Assembly: GCA_027494015.1 (NCBI GenBank) | Contig: JAOSJP010000034.1 | Span: 248,001-312,000 of the forward strand | Length of the DNA stretch: 64,000 nt | Direction of reading: 5' to 3' | Origin: Anaerolineae bacterium | GTDB lineage: Bacteria > Chloroflexota > Anaerolineae > Aggregatilineales > Aggregatilineaceae | Part shown: piece after piece, positions 8,815 to 17,765 of the stretch | Layout: each line of letters starts with the position of its first letter | Numbering within the stretch: position 1 is the first letter of the stretch | Made by a program: the position numbers and the translations under genes | Notes under the pieces: model-generated | Told to the model about the DNA's origin: nothing | Database searches by the model: none | The model's input: only the letters and a program-made list of their open reading frames with translations

Positions 8815-9005
8815 GGGTGCGTGCAAAGGTTGACAGCGACTCGCTGGACGCGAGGATATTGACCTCACCCCCCGCCTCGCTGCGCTCGGCTTGCCCCCTC
8901 TCCGTAGCGGAAAGGGGGCGGCGAGGCGCGTCAGCGCCGAGCGGGGGTGAGGTCAACCAGGGCGCAGCAGAGCAGCGCCCCTACCTGACAGGTTTTGCAC
9001 GCGCC
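8815..9005 (+). repeat. MITE-like element, full copy 1
   Basis: The 191-bp copy runs from GGGTGCGTGCAAAGG to TTTTGCACGCGCC with imperfect inverted ends. The interior contains CCTCACCCCC ... GGGGGTGAGG arms and a strong hairpin around CCCCCTCTCC/GGAAAGGGGG, followed by a second small hairpin GGGCGCAGCAGAGCAGCGCCC. A partial right arm of a further copy lies just upstream at about 8690-8735. Confidence 0.85.
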
Positions 9006-9030
9006 ATGCTCGTGCAGGAGAACACAGTCC

Positions 9031-10296
9031 ATGCGCATCGTTGTGCACGGCGGTCACCCTTTGCGAGGGACCACCCGTCCCTCCGGCAACAGCAACGCGG
9101 CGCTGGCGCTCATCGCGGCAGCCCTGCTTACTGATCAACCGGTGCGGCTCAGCAATATGCCGGATACGCTTAGCACGGCGTCCATGCTCGGCGCGGCGCG
9201 GGCGCTCGGCGCCAGCGTGACGCGGCAGGGCGGTGACGTGCTGCTGGAGACGCCCGCGCTGCTCACCCGCGCGCTGGAGCAGCAGTTGACGGAGAGCCAG
9301 GTGGGGGCAGTGCTCTTCCTCGCGCCGATCCTGGCCCGGCGGCGACATGCCCGGATGGAAGTCCCCTACCCGCTCAGCCGCTTGCACTCCCACCTGACCG
9401 CCCTGCGCGACCTGGGCGTGACCGTCCGCGCCACCAGCGGCGTGATCGAGTTCGAGGCCGCGCCCTGGGAACAGCGCGCCATCACCCTGGTGCAGCCCAG
9501 CGTGACGGCGACCGCGCTGGCGGCCATGCTGGCCGCCGCCCTCGGTCAGCGCACGACGATCAGCAACGCTGCGTCCGAGCCGCACGCACAAGACCTGCTG
9601 CACTTCCTGGTCGCGCAGGGCGCGCGCATCGAGGGCATCGGCTCGAACGTGCTGCACATTCAGGGCACTCCGACCCCTGGCGGAGGTGAGTACACCGTGT
9701 CGCCGGATCACATCGAAGTGGCCAGCCTGGCCGCGCTCGGCGCGATCACGCATGGCACGCTGACCATCGAGGGCATTGTCCCCTCCCATCTGGCCGTCAT
9801 CGCGCGCGTCTACGCCCGGCTGGGCGTGCGCATGTTCATCAACGGCGACACGCTCATCCTGCCCGCCCACGACACACTGATCGCCTCTGAGAGCGAGGAA
9901 GAACTGGACGTGCCCATCGAGACAGCGCCCTGGCCTGGCTTCCCGTCCGACCTGATCGCCATGACTGCCGTCATCGCCACGCAGACGCGCGGCACCACGC
10001 TCCTTCACGAGAAGCTCTTCGACAACCGGCTGCTCTTCGTGGACAAGCTGACTTCAATGGGCGCGCAGATCGTGCTGTGCGACCCGCACCGCGCGCTCAT
10101 CGTCGGGCCGTCCGAGCTGCGCGGCGAATACCTGGACACGCCCGACGTTCGCACGGGGCTGGCGCTGCTCGGCGCGGCGCTGGCTTCCTCGCGCAGCGTG
10201 ACCATTGACAACGCCCAATTGATCGAGCGGACGTTCGAGAACGTGGTGAGCAAGCTCGTTGGACTCGGCGCGCAGATCGAGGTTGTACAGGCGTGA
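9031..10296 (+). CDS. MurA/EPSP-synthase-family protein lacking MurA catalytic Lys and Cys
   Basis: 421 residues over the full two-domain length of MurA (UDP-GlcNAc enolpyruvyl transferase). The start 'GGHPLRGTTRPSGNSNAALALIAAALL' aligns with MurA, but the catalytic Lys22 of 'GxKNAA' is Ser here. The mobile loop that carries the catalytic Cys115 (PGGCxIG) is shortened to 'EVPYPLSRLHSHL', without Cys. The Asp of 'FPSDLIA' (Asp305 equivalent) and the Arg in 'DVRTGLAL' (Arg397 equivalent) remain. It may therefore bind UDP-sugar without making enolpyruvate, or act on another substrate. AGGAG lies ten bases before the ATG at 9031. It is the first of four coupled cell-wall-type genes. Confidence 0.75.
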   Translation: MRIVVHGGHPLRGTTRPSGNSNAALALIAAALLTDQPVRLSNMPDTLSTASMLGAARALGASVTRQGGDVLLETPALLTRALEQQLTESQVGAVLFLAPILARRRHARMEVPYPLSRLHSHLTALRDLGVTVRATSGVIEFEAAPWEQRAITLVQPSVTATALAAMLAAALGQRTTISNAASEPHAQDLLHFLVAQGARIEGIGSNVLHIQGTPTPGGGEYTVSPDHIEVASLAALGAITHGTLTIEGIVPSHLAVIARVYARLGVRMFINGDTLILPAHDTLIASESEEELDVPIETAPWPGFPSDLIAMTAVIATQTRGTTLLHEKLFDNRLLFVDKLTSMGAQIVLCDPHRALIVGPSELRGEYLDTPDVRTGLALLGAALASSRSVTIDNAQLIERTFENVVSKLVGLGAQIEVVQA

Positions 10297-11096
10297 GCAG
10301 CGAACCACCCATCGTCCTGCGAACAGTGGCCGGGCTGCGCACAGGCACGTGCGTGGCCGGCAGCGGGATTCCGGTTGTGGCGCTGCATGGCTGGGGCGGC
10401 AGCGTGCACAGCTTCTGGCCGGTCGCCGAGCGGCTGGCCGCAGAGGGCTTCGCGGTGCACCTGCTCGATCTTCCTGGCTTCGGCCACAGCGATCCGCCTC
10501 CCATCCCCTGGGGCGTGGCCGACTACATGCACTTCGTCCTGGCCTACCTGGACGCCAGCGATCTGCCCCGCGTCGCCTTGCTCGGTCACTCGTTCGGAGG
10601 GCGCATCGGCCTGGTGCTGGCCGCCCAGCACCCGCAGCGCATCAGCAAGATGGTGCTGGCCAACAGCGCCGGGCTGCGCACCCCGCTCTCCCTGGCTCAG
10701 CGGACGCGCAGCGTTCTGGCGCGGGCCGCACGCGAGATGCTCGACCGGGCGCGCCTGACTTCGGCGCGCGAGCGCCTGCAAGCGTACTACAACCGCCGCT
10801 ACGCCTCGGAGGACTATCTCAGCGCCGGGCCGCTGCGCGAGACTTTCCTGCGCGTCATCGCCGAGGACCTGACGCCCTATGCCAGCCAGGTACAGGCCCC
10901 CACAGTGCTGATCTGGGGCGACCGCGACGCAGATACCCCGCTGTGGCAGGGCCGCAAGCTGGAGCAACTGATCCCCGACGCCGGACTGATCGTCTTCCAG
11001 GGCGCAGGTCATTTCTCGTATCTGGAGCGGCTCAACGAGTATCTGCGCATCGTCACGCACTTTCTCGCCGACAGGAGCAGGTCAGCACATGGTTGA
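10293..11096 (+). CDS. Alpha/beta hydrolase
   Basis: 267 residues of the alpha/beta-hydrolase fold: oxyanion motif 'HGWGG' (about 32-36), nucleophile elbow 'GHSFGG' with Ser at about 101, acid Asp in 'IWGDRDADTP', and catalytic His in 'GAGHFSYLE'. All triad residues are present. The GTG start overlaps the preceding stop (GTGA), and the end overlaps the next gene by 8 bp, so it is translated together with the MurA-like and MurF-like proteins. Substrate unknown; the context suggests an ester or amide in envelope metabolism, but this is inference. Confidence 0.85.
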   Translation: MSSEPPIVLRTVAGLRTGTCVAGSGIPVVALHGWGGSVHSFWPVAERLAAEGFAVHLLDLPGFGHSDPPPIPWGVADYMHFVLAYLDASDLPRVALLGHSFGGRIGLVLAAQHPQRISKMVLANSAGLRTPLSLAQRTRSVLARAAREMLDRARLTSARERLQAYYNRRYASEDYLSAGPLRETFLRVIAEDLTPYASQVQAPTVLIWGDRDADTPLWQGRKLEQLIPDAGLIVFQGAGHFSYLERLNEYLRIVTHFLADRSRSAHG

Positions 11097-12720
11097 GCTG
11101 CTCATCTTCGTGTGGCTGGCCGGAATCCTGCTGCGCATCTGGCGGCTGGCCCGCCTCTTCCAGATTGAGAGCTACGACAGTCGCCGCTTCCTGCACTGGC
11201 TGCTGGGACGGCCCAGCCGCTACCTCATGTGGCGCGCGCTGGTCTTTGTCGGCGTGGCCGCGCTGACCTCGTTCGCGCTGAACTGGTTCGGCCAGGACAC
11301 CGACTCGCTGTATCTGGCGATCTGGGGCGTGACCGCTGTCCTGGCCACGTGGCCAGAGCCGCCCAAAGAGGTCAAGCAGAAGTTCAGGCTGACGCAGCGC
11401 GCGGCGCGCCTGCTGATCACCGCCTTCACTCTGGCCGTCATCGTCGCCGTGGGCACCGCAGCCACGCTCAACACGGCGGTCTCAGCCAGCGAGCGCACGA
11501 AGTTTCTCGTCATCACGGGCGTGGGGCTGGTCGTCTATCACCTCAGCCCGCTGGCGCTGCCGCTCGCCAACCTGCTCATGCTCCCCGTCGAGGCGTGCTT
11601 CCGGCGCATGTTCGTCCACCGGGCGCGGCGAACGCTGCGCCGGGTCCATCCGGTGGTCATCGGCATCACCGGCAGCTATGGCAAGACGAGCACCAAAGAG
11701 TATCTGGCCCATCTTCTGCGCGGGCGCTATGAGGTGCTGGCCACGCCCCGGAGTTACAATACGCTGATGGGCGTCTGCCTGACCATCAACAACGATCTCA
11801 AGCGCAGCGGCCCGCTCGACTACTTCATTGTCGAGATGGGCGCTTACATCGAGGGGGAGATTCGCGCCATCTGCAAGCTGACCAGGCCGCAGATCGGCAT
11901 CGTGACCGCCGTCGGGCCGCAGCACCTGGAACGGTTCGGCAGCATTGAAGCGACCGCCCGCGCCAAGTACGAGATCATTGAGGCGCTGCCGCGCGACGGC
12001 GTGGGCATCTTCAACTGGGACGACCACGAGGTGCGCACCATGTACGAGCACGGCTACCCGGACACGCGCATCGCCGTGACCTGGGAGAACGCCGAGCACG
12101 CCACGCAGCTTCGCTTTCTGGCACGCGGCGTCCGCCAGACGGTTGATGGCCTGACCTTCGAAGTCGTGGACACGCTGCAGCACGAGCGAGAGCAGTTCAG
12201 CGCGCCGCTGGTCGGCAAGCACAACGTGACCAACATCCTGCTGGCGACGGCGGTCGCGCGGCACCTGGGGATGCCCCTGCGCGAGATCGCCGTGCGCGCT
12301 GCCACGCTGCAATCGGCGGAGCATCGCTTGCAGCGCAAGACGCTGCCGGGCGGCATCACGGTCATTGACGACGCCTACAGCGCCAACCCCGTCGGCGCGC
12401 GCAACGCGCTTGACGTGCTGGCGCTCTACCGCGAGGGGCGGCGCGTGCTGATCACGCCCGGCATTGTCGAGCTTGGGCCGCTGCACGCCCAGGAGAACCA
12501 GACGCTGGGCCGGCTGGCCGCCAGAGTGTGCACCGACATTGTGCTGGTGGGAGCCGGGCAGACGCGCCCGATCCAGCAAGGCATCCGCGAGGCGAGCTTC
12601 GCGGAGGAGCATCTCTTCGTCTTCGACACGCGCGAAGAGGCCATCGCCTGGTTCCGACGTGAGCTGCGCGACGGCGATACAGTGTTGTTCTTGAACGATC
12701 TGCCGGACACGTACCTCTAG
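11089..12720 (+). CDS. Membrane-anchored MurF-like Mur ligase
   Basis: 543 residues. The first about 175 hold four to five hydrophobic helices, in place of the usual MurF N-terminal substrate domain. The rest is a Mur ligase: P-loop 'GITGSYGKTSTKEY' (about 190-203), 'NTLMG', 'VEMGAY', 'VTAVGPQHLERFGS' and the C-terminal 'DAYSANPVGARNAL' typical of MurF. MurF adds D-Ala-D-Ala to UDP-MurNAc-tripeptide in the cytoplasm. Here the ligase would be held at the membrane. CapB/PgsB ligases also have N-terminal helices, but the motifs are closer to MurF. With Ddl downstream, supply and use of D-Ala-D-Ala are encoded together. Confidence 0.82.
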   Translation: MVELLIFVWLAGILLRIWRLARLFQIESYDSRRFLHWLLGRPSRYLMWRALVFVGVAALTSFALNWFGQDTDSLYLAIWGVTAVLATWPEPPKEVKQKFRLTQRAARLLITAFTLAVIVAVGTAATLNTAVSASERTKFLVITGVGLVVYHLSPLALPLANLLMLPVEACFRRMFVHRARRTLRRVHPVVIGITGSYGKTSTKEYLAHLLRGRYEVLATPRSYNTLMGVCLTINNDLKRSGPLDYFIVEMGAYIEGEIRAICKLTRPQIGIVTAVGPQHLERFGSIEATARAKYEIIEALPRDGVGIFNWDDHEVRTMYEHGYPDTRIAVTWENAEHATQLRFLARGVRQTVDGLTFEVVDTLQHEREQFSAPLVGKHNVTNILLATAVARHLGMPLREIAVRAATLQSAEHRLQRKTLPGGITVIDDAYSANPVGARNALDVLALYREGRRVLITPGIVELGPLHAQENQTLGRLAARVCTDIVLVGAGQTRPIQQGIREASFAEEHLFVFDTREEAIAWFRRELRDGDTVLFLNDLPDTYL

Positions 12721-12765
12721 CAGCCGCCCGGCAGGTGGTCTCCGCGACAAAGGAATGCGTTCAGC

Positions 12766-13959
12766 ATGGGCAACGAAACGACCAGGAAAACAGTGGGGGT
12801 CATTTTCGGCAGCCGCTCGGTTGAGCACGATGTCTCAATCGTCACGGCGCAGCAGGTGATACAGGCGCTCGACCCGCGCAAATATGAAGTCGTGCCGATC
12901 TACATCACCCGCGATGGCCGCTGGGTCTCCGGCCCCGGCCTGCGCGATCTCAACACCTTCCGCTCCGACGACATCTCCGAGAGAATGGGCATCAAGGAGA
13001 TCGTCCTCTCGCCCAGCACCGCCCATCACGGGCTGATCGTCTCGCCGGTCAGCGGCCTGCTCGCGCGCAGCCAGGTCCGCGCGCTGGATGTCGCCTTCCC
13101 GGTCGTGCACGGCTCGCACGGCGAGGATGGGACGCTGCAGGGCCTCTTCGAGCTGGCGGACATCCCTTATGTGGGGGCGGGCGTGCTGGCCTCTGCCGTC
13201 ACCCGCGACAAGATCATGCTCAAGACCGTGCTGAGCGGCCTGGGCATCCCGGTCGTCCGCTACGTGGCCTTCACCCGCCAGGAATGGGTCTCCGCAGCGG
13301 ACGCGCTCCTCGCGCGCATCGAGTCTGAAGTTGGCTTCCCGGCGTTCGTCAAGCCGGCCTCGCTCGGTTCCAGCATTGGCGTGGCGCGGGCCAACGACGC
13401 CAGAGAGGCGCGCACCTATGTTAATGTGGCCGCCAACTTCGACCAGCGCATCCTGGTCGAGGCGGCGGTCGAGGGCGTGATGGAGATCAACTGCGCGGTG
13501 ATGGGCAACGCCGACCCGCGCCCGTCGGTGCTTGAGCAGCCGATAAGCTGGCAGGAATTCCTGACCTACGAAGAAAAGTACATGCGCAGCGCGGGCGCCG
13601 CCGGCATGAAGGGCGCTGAGCGCCGCATCCCCGCCCCCATCAGCGACGACCTGACCGCGCGCATCCGCGAGATGGCCCTGCGCGCCTTCCGGGCGGTGGA
13701 TGGGCGCGGCATTGCCCGCGTGGACTTCCTGGTGCGCGAAGAGACCGGCGAGGTCTACCTCAACGAGATCAACACCATGCCCGGCTCGCTCGCTTTCTAC
13801 CTGTGGCTGGAAGAGGGCATGACTCCCGCGCAAGTCGTGGACGAGCTGATCCGGCTGGCGCTGGAAGCGCACGCCGAGAAGCGCAAGACCGTCTACAACT
13901 ACAAGACCGGGTTGATCGCGCACGCAGCCGCGCGCGGGCTGAAGGGCATCAAGAAGTAG
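12766..13959 (+). CDS. ddl: D-alanine--D-alanine ligase
   Basis: 397 residues, ATP-grasp fold. Start motif 'GSRSVEHDVSIVTA', N-terminal signature 'HGSHGEDGTLQGLFEL', 'PAFVKPASLGSSIGV' for ATP/phosphate binding, and the C-terminal 'EINTMPGS' with metal-binding Glu/Asn. The order of motifs is that of Ddl, which joins two D-Ala molecules for peptidoglycan precursor synthesis. It follows the MurF-like gene by 45 bp with AAAGGA before the ATG. A terminator hairpin ends the cluster. Confidence 0.93.
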   Translation: MGNETTRKTVGVIFGSRSVEHDVSIVTAQQVIQALDPRKYEVVPIYITRDGRWVSGPGLRDLNTFRSDDISERMGIKEIVLSPSTAHHGLIVSPVSGLLARSQVRALDVAFPVVHGSHGEDGTLQGLFELADIPYVGAGVLASAVTRDKIMLKTVLSGLGIPVVRYVAFTRQEWVSAADALLARIESEVGFPAFVKPASLGSSIGVARANDAREARTYVNVAANFDQRILVEAAVEGVMEINCAVMGNADPRPSVLEQPISWQEFLTYEEKYMRSAGAAGMKGAERRIPAPISDDLTARIREMALRAFRAVDGRGIARVDFLVREETGEVYLNEINTMPGSLAFYLWLEEGMTPAQVVDELIRLALEAHAEKRKTVYNYKTGLIAHAAARGLKGIKK

Positions 13960-13978
13960 CCGTTCGCCGAAGACAAAA

Positions 13979-14002
13979 CCAGGCTGCCTGCGGGCAGCCT
14001 GG
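13979..14002. terminator. Bidirectional terminator between ddl and the response regulator
   Basis: Perfect 10-bp stem CCAGGCTGCC/GGCAGCCTGG with a TGCG loop. On the minus strand it is followed by GGTTTTG, a modest U-run serving the regulator gene; on the plus strand it closes the ddl cluster. Confidence 0.7.
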
Positions 14003-14031
14003 GCGCTCATCTCCTGGCAGAGCCAGCGCGT

Positions 14032-14727
14032 TCACGGGCCGACGAAGCGGTAGCCCACCCCGTATTCATTCTGAATATACACAGGCGACTTGGGATCGCG
14101 CTCGATCTTGCGGCGCAGGTGCGACACGTAGATGCGCGGGTAGTGATGCTCGGTGCTGTACTCGTGTCCCCACACCTGCTCCAGAAGCTGCTGGAAGGTG
14201 AGCACCTGTCCCTGGTGGCGCACAAACGTGGACAGCAGGCGAAACTCGGTCGGCGTCAGGCGGATCTCCTGCCCGTCCACGCTGACGCGGCGCGCCTTGA
14301 CATCCACCACGAGATAGTCGTCCGAATAGCCCACAGCGTCAACCGCCTGATCCTCGTTGAGGCGCGCCCGCCGCAACAGCGCGTTGATCCGCGCGTGGAA
14401 TTCCAGGTTGCGCAGGGGTTTGATCAGGTACTCGTCCGCGCCCAGGTTGAGGCCCTCGGCCATCTCCTCTTCGGTCACTGCGTGCGCGGTGATGATCAGG
14501 ATGGGCACATTGGACAGCTCGCGGATGCGCTGGCAAACGGTCATGCCGTCCATGCCCGGCAGCGCCACATCCAACACCACCAGGTGCGGGCGCACTTCGT
14601 GGAACTTGCGCAGCCCGTCCAGCCCATTCGTGCACGTGTGCACCTCGTACCCGTGCCGCTTGAGGTCAATTTCCAGCAGACGATTCATCTCCACATCGTC
14701 TTCTACGATCAGCACCTTAGTGGCCAT
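14032..14727 (-). CDS. OmpR/PhoB-type response regulator
   Basis: 231 residues. Receiver domain 1 to about 120 with acidic pocket 'EDD', phospho-acceptor Asp in 'VLDVALPG' (about residue 53), Thr in 'IITAH' and Lys in 'LIKPL'. A winged-helix DNA-binding domain follows (about 135-231: 'LTPTEFRLLSTFVRHQG', 'YVSHLRRKI', 'GVGYRF'). No kinase is adjacent, so it is an orphan; the nearest kinase is at 50-51 kb. It is separated from the truncated binding-protein gene by only about 30 bp. Confidence 0.93.
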   Translation of the reverse strand: MATKVLIVEDDVEMNRLLEIDLKRHGYEVHTCTNGLDGLRKFHEVRPHLVVLDVALPGMDGMTVCQRIRELSNVPILIITAHAVTEEEMAEGLNLGADEYLIKPLRNLEFHARINALLRRARLNEDQAVDAVGYSDDYLVVDVKARRVSVDGQEIRLTPTEFRLLSTFVRHQGQVLTFQQLLEQVWGHEYSTEHHYPRIYVSHLRRKIERDPKSPVYIQNEYGVGYRFVGP

Positions 14728-14756
14728 GAGCGATCTACCTGTGTGGGTGTTTTCGA

Positions 14757-15626
14757 GTCGATACCTTCCCGCTCAACAATGCGCCGATACTGCTGATGAA
14801 CTTCCAGGATCCAACCGATCCCAAGCCCGCCTATGACGAGAACGGCAACTTGAACGAGCTGGTCCCCAACAAGTTCTTTGCCGATACTCGCGTGCGGCAG
14901 GCTGTGGCGATGGGCTACGACAAGGCTGCCCTGGCGATTGTTGCCGGCGAGGGCAGCGAGCCGCTGACCGGCCCCATCACGCCGATGTTCTACGAAACCT
15001 TTGACTTGTCCGGGATCGAGCCGTGGCCGTATGACCCCGAGGGAGCCAAGCAGCTCCTGGAGGAGGCGGGCTGGGTGGATTCCGACGGCGATGGCGTGCG
15101 CGAGAAAGACGGCGTGAAGTTCGAGGTCGAGCTGACCTACAGCCCGCTGGTGGGCATCTGGGGCAACATCGCTGCTGTGGCCCAGGATCAGCTTGGGCAG
15201 ATTGGCATCAAGGTCAACGTCACCTCGATGGAATGGAGCGCGTACCTGTCGGAAGTGCTGCTGCCTGAGAAATACGACATGACCGTGGTCGGTTTTGGCG
15301 GCGGCACCCAGGTTGACGGAATCGCTTACTCTCTGCTCCACAGCAAGAACGCGACCCCCAACGGCGGCTTCAACCTGGTCAGCTATGTGAACCCGGAGAT
15401 CGATCGCCTGCTGGATGAGGCTCGCACGATGCCCGGCTGTGCGGTCGAGGACCTGGAGCCGCTGTATCAGCAGATTCAGCAGATCGCCCGCGACGATGTG
15501 CCCTACGACTGGACGGTGAGCAACACGCAGGTGAACCTGATCAACAAGCGCGTCATCGGCCAGACCTATGGCATGTTTGATGGCGGCGGCGTTCCCTTCA
15601 GCATCTACACCTGGGAACTGCCATAA
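14757..15626 (+). pseudogene. C-terminal fragment of a peptide/nickel ABC-transporter binding protein (DppA/OppA family)
   Basis: Family sequence begins abruptly at about 14757 ('FPLNNAPILLMNFQDPT...') and runs to a normal C-terminus at 15626; a stop lies in frame at 14727-14729. Only about 290 of the usual 550-600 residues remain: lobe II parts such as 'FADTRVRQAVAMGYDK', 'PYDPEGAKQLLEEAGW' and the lobe I return. No signal peptide or N-lobe is present, and the upstream DNA is the start of the opposing regulator gene, so a frameshift cannot explain it. A rearrangement joined the regulator to this remnant. Its own terminator is kept. The two permeases that would partner it face it on the other strand. 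Confidence 0.82.
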
Positions 15627-15653
15627 GCGCGAGCCGCGCCAGCCAGCGATCTT

Positions 15654-15685
15654 GGGGCGTCCCGCGTGGACGCCCCATTCTTTTC
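15654..15685 (+). terminator. Rho-independent terminator after the binding-protein fragment
   Basis: Nine-bp stem GGGGCGTCC/GGACGCCCC with a 5-nt loop followed by ATTCTTTT. It probably ended the original intact gene and may also stop the opposing permease transcript. Confidence 0.8.
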
Positions 15686-15696
15686 CAGCCCCGCGC

Positions 15697-16656
15697 CTAT
15701 TTGCGACCGCGCCCGCGCGCGCGCGGATCGAGCGCATCGCGCAGCCCATCCCCCGCGATGAAGAAGCACAGCACCGTCACTGCGATCAGGATGCCCGGCC
15801 AGAGCACCAGGTGCGGCCCCGTGTTGAAGTACATGCGCGCAGAAGTGAGCATGTTGCCCCACGAGGATTTGGGCGGGCGCACCCCCAGCCCCAGGTAGCT
15901 GAGTCCCGCTTCCACCAGGATCAGCGAGCCGGCATCAATGGTCAGCGAGACAATCATCAGCGAGACCAGATTCGGGAAGAGGTGGGCTGTCAGCACGCGC
16001 GGCGATGAAGCCCCGATGGCCTGTGCTGCGGTGATGAATTCCCGCTGCTTGAGCGCCAGCACCTCCCCGCGCACCAGGCGACACGTGCCGATCCAGCCGA
16101 GCAGCCCCAGCAGCACGATCAGCACCGTCGGGGACGGCGTGAACGCGACTGAGACCAGGATCAGCAGGAAGATGCTGGGGATTGACGAGATGGTGGTGAT
16201 GAACCACGTTACCAGCGCGTCAATCATGCCGCCGAAATAGCCGGCCAGCATACCGATCACCAGCCCCAGACTGATTGACATCAGGCTCGCACCATAGGCG
16301 ACGCCCAGCGAGACGCGCCCGCCATAGAGCAGCCGCACAAGCTGATCGCGGCCCAGGTGATCCGTGCCCAGCACGTTGTGCTCCCAGTCCGGCGGCTTGT
16401 AGCGGTTGATGATATCAGTGTGTTCCGCGCTGACGCCCAGCTCCCTCTCGACAATCGGGGGAGCGAAGATGCACGCCAGCGTCATCACCAGCAAAAGCAG
16501 CAGCGCCACCAGCGTCAGCCGGTCGCGCAGGATGCGCTGCAATGCTTCTGCCCACAGCGAGCGCGAGATGTATTTCTCCTCAGTGCGCGGTAATTGCAGC
16601 ACGCCGTTCGCCCCGTAGGAACCGCCTGAACCTGCTGACGCATTCATGTGGGTCAT
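15697..16656 (-). CDS. ABC-transporter permease, DppC/OppC family
   Basis: 319 residues with six predicted helices and a cytoplasmic N-terminus of about 40 residues, including the OppC N-terminal region. The EAA loop reads 'ITAAQAIGASSPRVLTAHLFPN', the site where the ATPase docks. It forms the channel with the DppB-like partner encoded 6 bp upstream. Family substrates are di- and oligopeptides or nickel; none can be chosen from sequence. No ATPase gene is beside it, and the only nearby binding protein is truncated, so the transporter must use components encoded elsewhere or is no longer functional. Confidence 0.92.
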   Translation of the reverse strand: MTHMNASAGSGGSYGANGVLQLPRTEEKYISRSLWAEALQRILRDRLTLVALLLLLVMTLACIFAPPIVERELGVSAEHTDIINRYKPPDWEHNVLGTDHLGRDQLVRLLYGGRVSLGVAYGASLMSISLGLVIGMLAGYFGGMIDALVTWFITTISSIPSIFLLILVSVAFTPSPTVLIVLLGLLGWIGTCRLVRGEVLALKQREFITAAQAIGASSPRVLTAHLFPNLVSLMIVSLTIDAGSLILVEAGLSYLGLGVRPPKSSWGNMLTSARMYFNTGPHLVLWPGILIAVTVLCFFIAGDGLRDALDPRARGRGRK

Positions 16657-16662
16657 CGTTGG

Positions 16663-17691
16663 TCACTCCAGGCGGATGCGCGGGTCTACAACCCCGTAGA
16701 GGATGTCCGAGAACAGCAGTCCGATGATATACATCACCCCGCTTATGATCACCGTGCCCATGATCACCGGGTAATCGCGCTGCGAGACCGCATCAATCGC
16801 TGTGCGCCCCAGGCCGGGCCAACTGAAGACCTGCTCGATGATCACCGCCCCGCTGAGCAGGAAGCCAATCGAGCCGCCCAGCAGTGTCACGATCGGGATC
16901 AGGGCGTTGCGCGCAATATGATGCAGATAGATGCCGCGCACCTTCAGCCCTTTCGCATACGCGGTGCGCACGTAGTCCTGCCCCATCACCTCCAGCGCCT
17001 GCGTGCGCGTGAAGCGCGAGATGGACGCGACAATGATCAGCGCAAATACCGAGACCGGCATCACCATGTAGGGGATCGAGTCCCATACCTGGTACTCGCT
17101 GGACGGCTTGGTGATGTCGCGCATCCCGCTCATCGGCAGCCAGTCGAGCCGGACGCTGAAGAAGATGATCATGATCAGTCCCAGCCAGAACGATGGGATG
17201 GCGTTGCCGATGACCGACAGCAACCGCGCCAACTGATCGAGCCAGCTACCGTGATAGATCGCCGCCAACAGGCCGATGATGATGCCCACGAGATACCCGA
17301 TCAACAGCGAGGGGACGGTGAGCAGCAATGTCGCCGTGATGCGCTCGCCGATCACGTCAATCACCGGGCGCTTCTGTTGGATCGACTGGCCGAGATCGCC
17401 GCGCAGAATCCCTTTGCGCGTGCCGGGCGTGTCTCCTTCTCCGTCGCCATCCACATCAATGGTGACCCAGTCGTTGCCAACGAGCCAGTACAGGTACTGG
17501 ATATGGGCGGGCTGGTCAAGCCCTAGCTGACGCTTCATGATCGCCGTTGTCTCTGGTGTATTGTTTGGCCGGAAGGTGATCAACGTCACTGGATCGCCCG
17601 GCGTCTTGAGCATCAGCAGAAACGAAATCATTGTGATGCCGAACATCGTGGGAATAGCTTGCAGGAGTCTGCGGAAAACGAAACGGTTCAT
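16663..17691 (-). CDS. ABC-transporter permease, DppB/OppB family
   Basis: 342 residues, starting 'MNRFVFRRLLQAIPTMFGITMISFLLM', the typical first helix of DppB. A periplasmic loop (about 30-140, including 'LGLDQP' and 'DLGQSIQQKRPV') is followed by five more helices and the EAA loop 'YVRTAYAKGLKVRGIYLHHIARN'. It pairs with DppC directly downstream. It carries an Asp/Gly-rich insertion in the first loop ('DVDGDGEGDTPG') that resembles a calcium-binding loop and is not general in the family. Confidence 0.92.
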   Translation of the reverse strand: MNRFVFRRLLQAIPTMFGITMISFLLMLKTPGDPVTLITFRPNNTPETTAIMKRQLGLDQPAHIQYLYWLVGNDWVTIDVDGDGEGDTPGTRKGILRGDLGQSIQQKRPVIDVIGERITATLLLTVPSLLIGYLVGIIIGLLAAIYHGSWLDQLARLLSVIGNAIPSFWLGLIMIIFFSVRLDWLPMSGMRDITKPSSEYQVWDSIPYMVMPVSVFALIIVASISRFTRTQALEVMGQDYVRTAYAKGLKVRGIYLHHIARNALIPIVTLLGGSIGFLLSGAVIIEQVFSWPGLGRTAIDAVSQRDYPVIMGTVIISGVMYIIGLLFSDILYGVVDPRIRLE

Positions 17692-17765
17692 AGCTCTTTG
17701 CGTGCCTCATAACCAGTGTTATTGGTAGCCCTTAACCAGACGATCTTGTACAGAGAACTGCGTCC

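Noticed and set aside
8690..9005. Insertion sequence
   Set aside because: The element is under 200 bp and codes for nothing; no transposase gene was found anywhere in the window.
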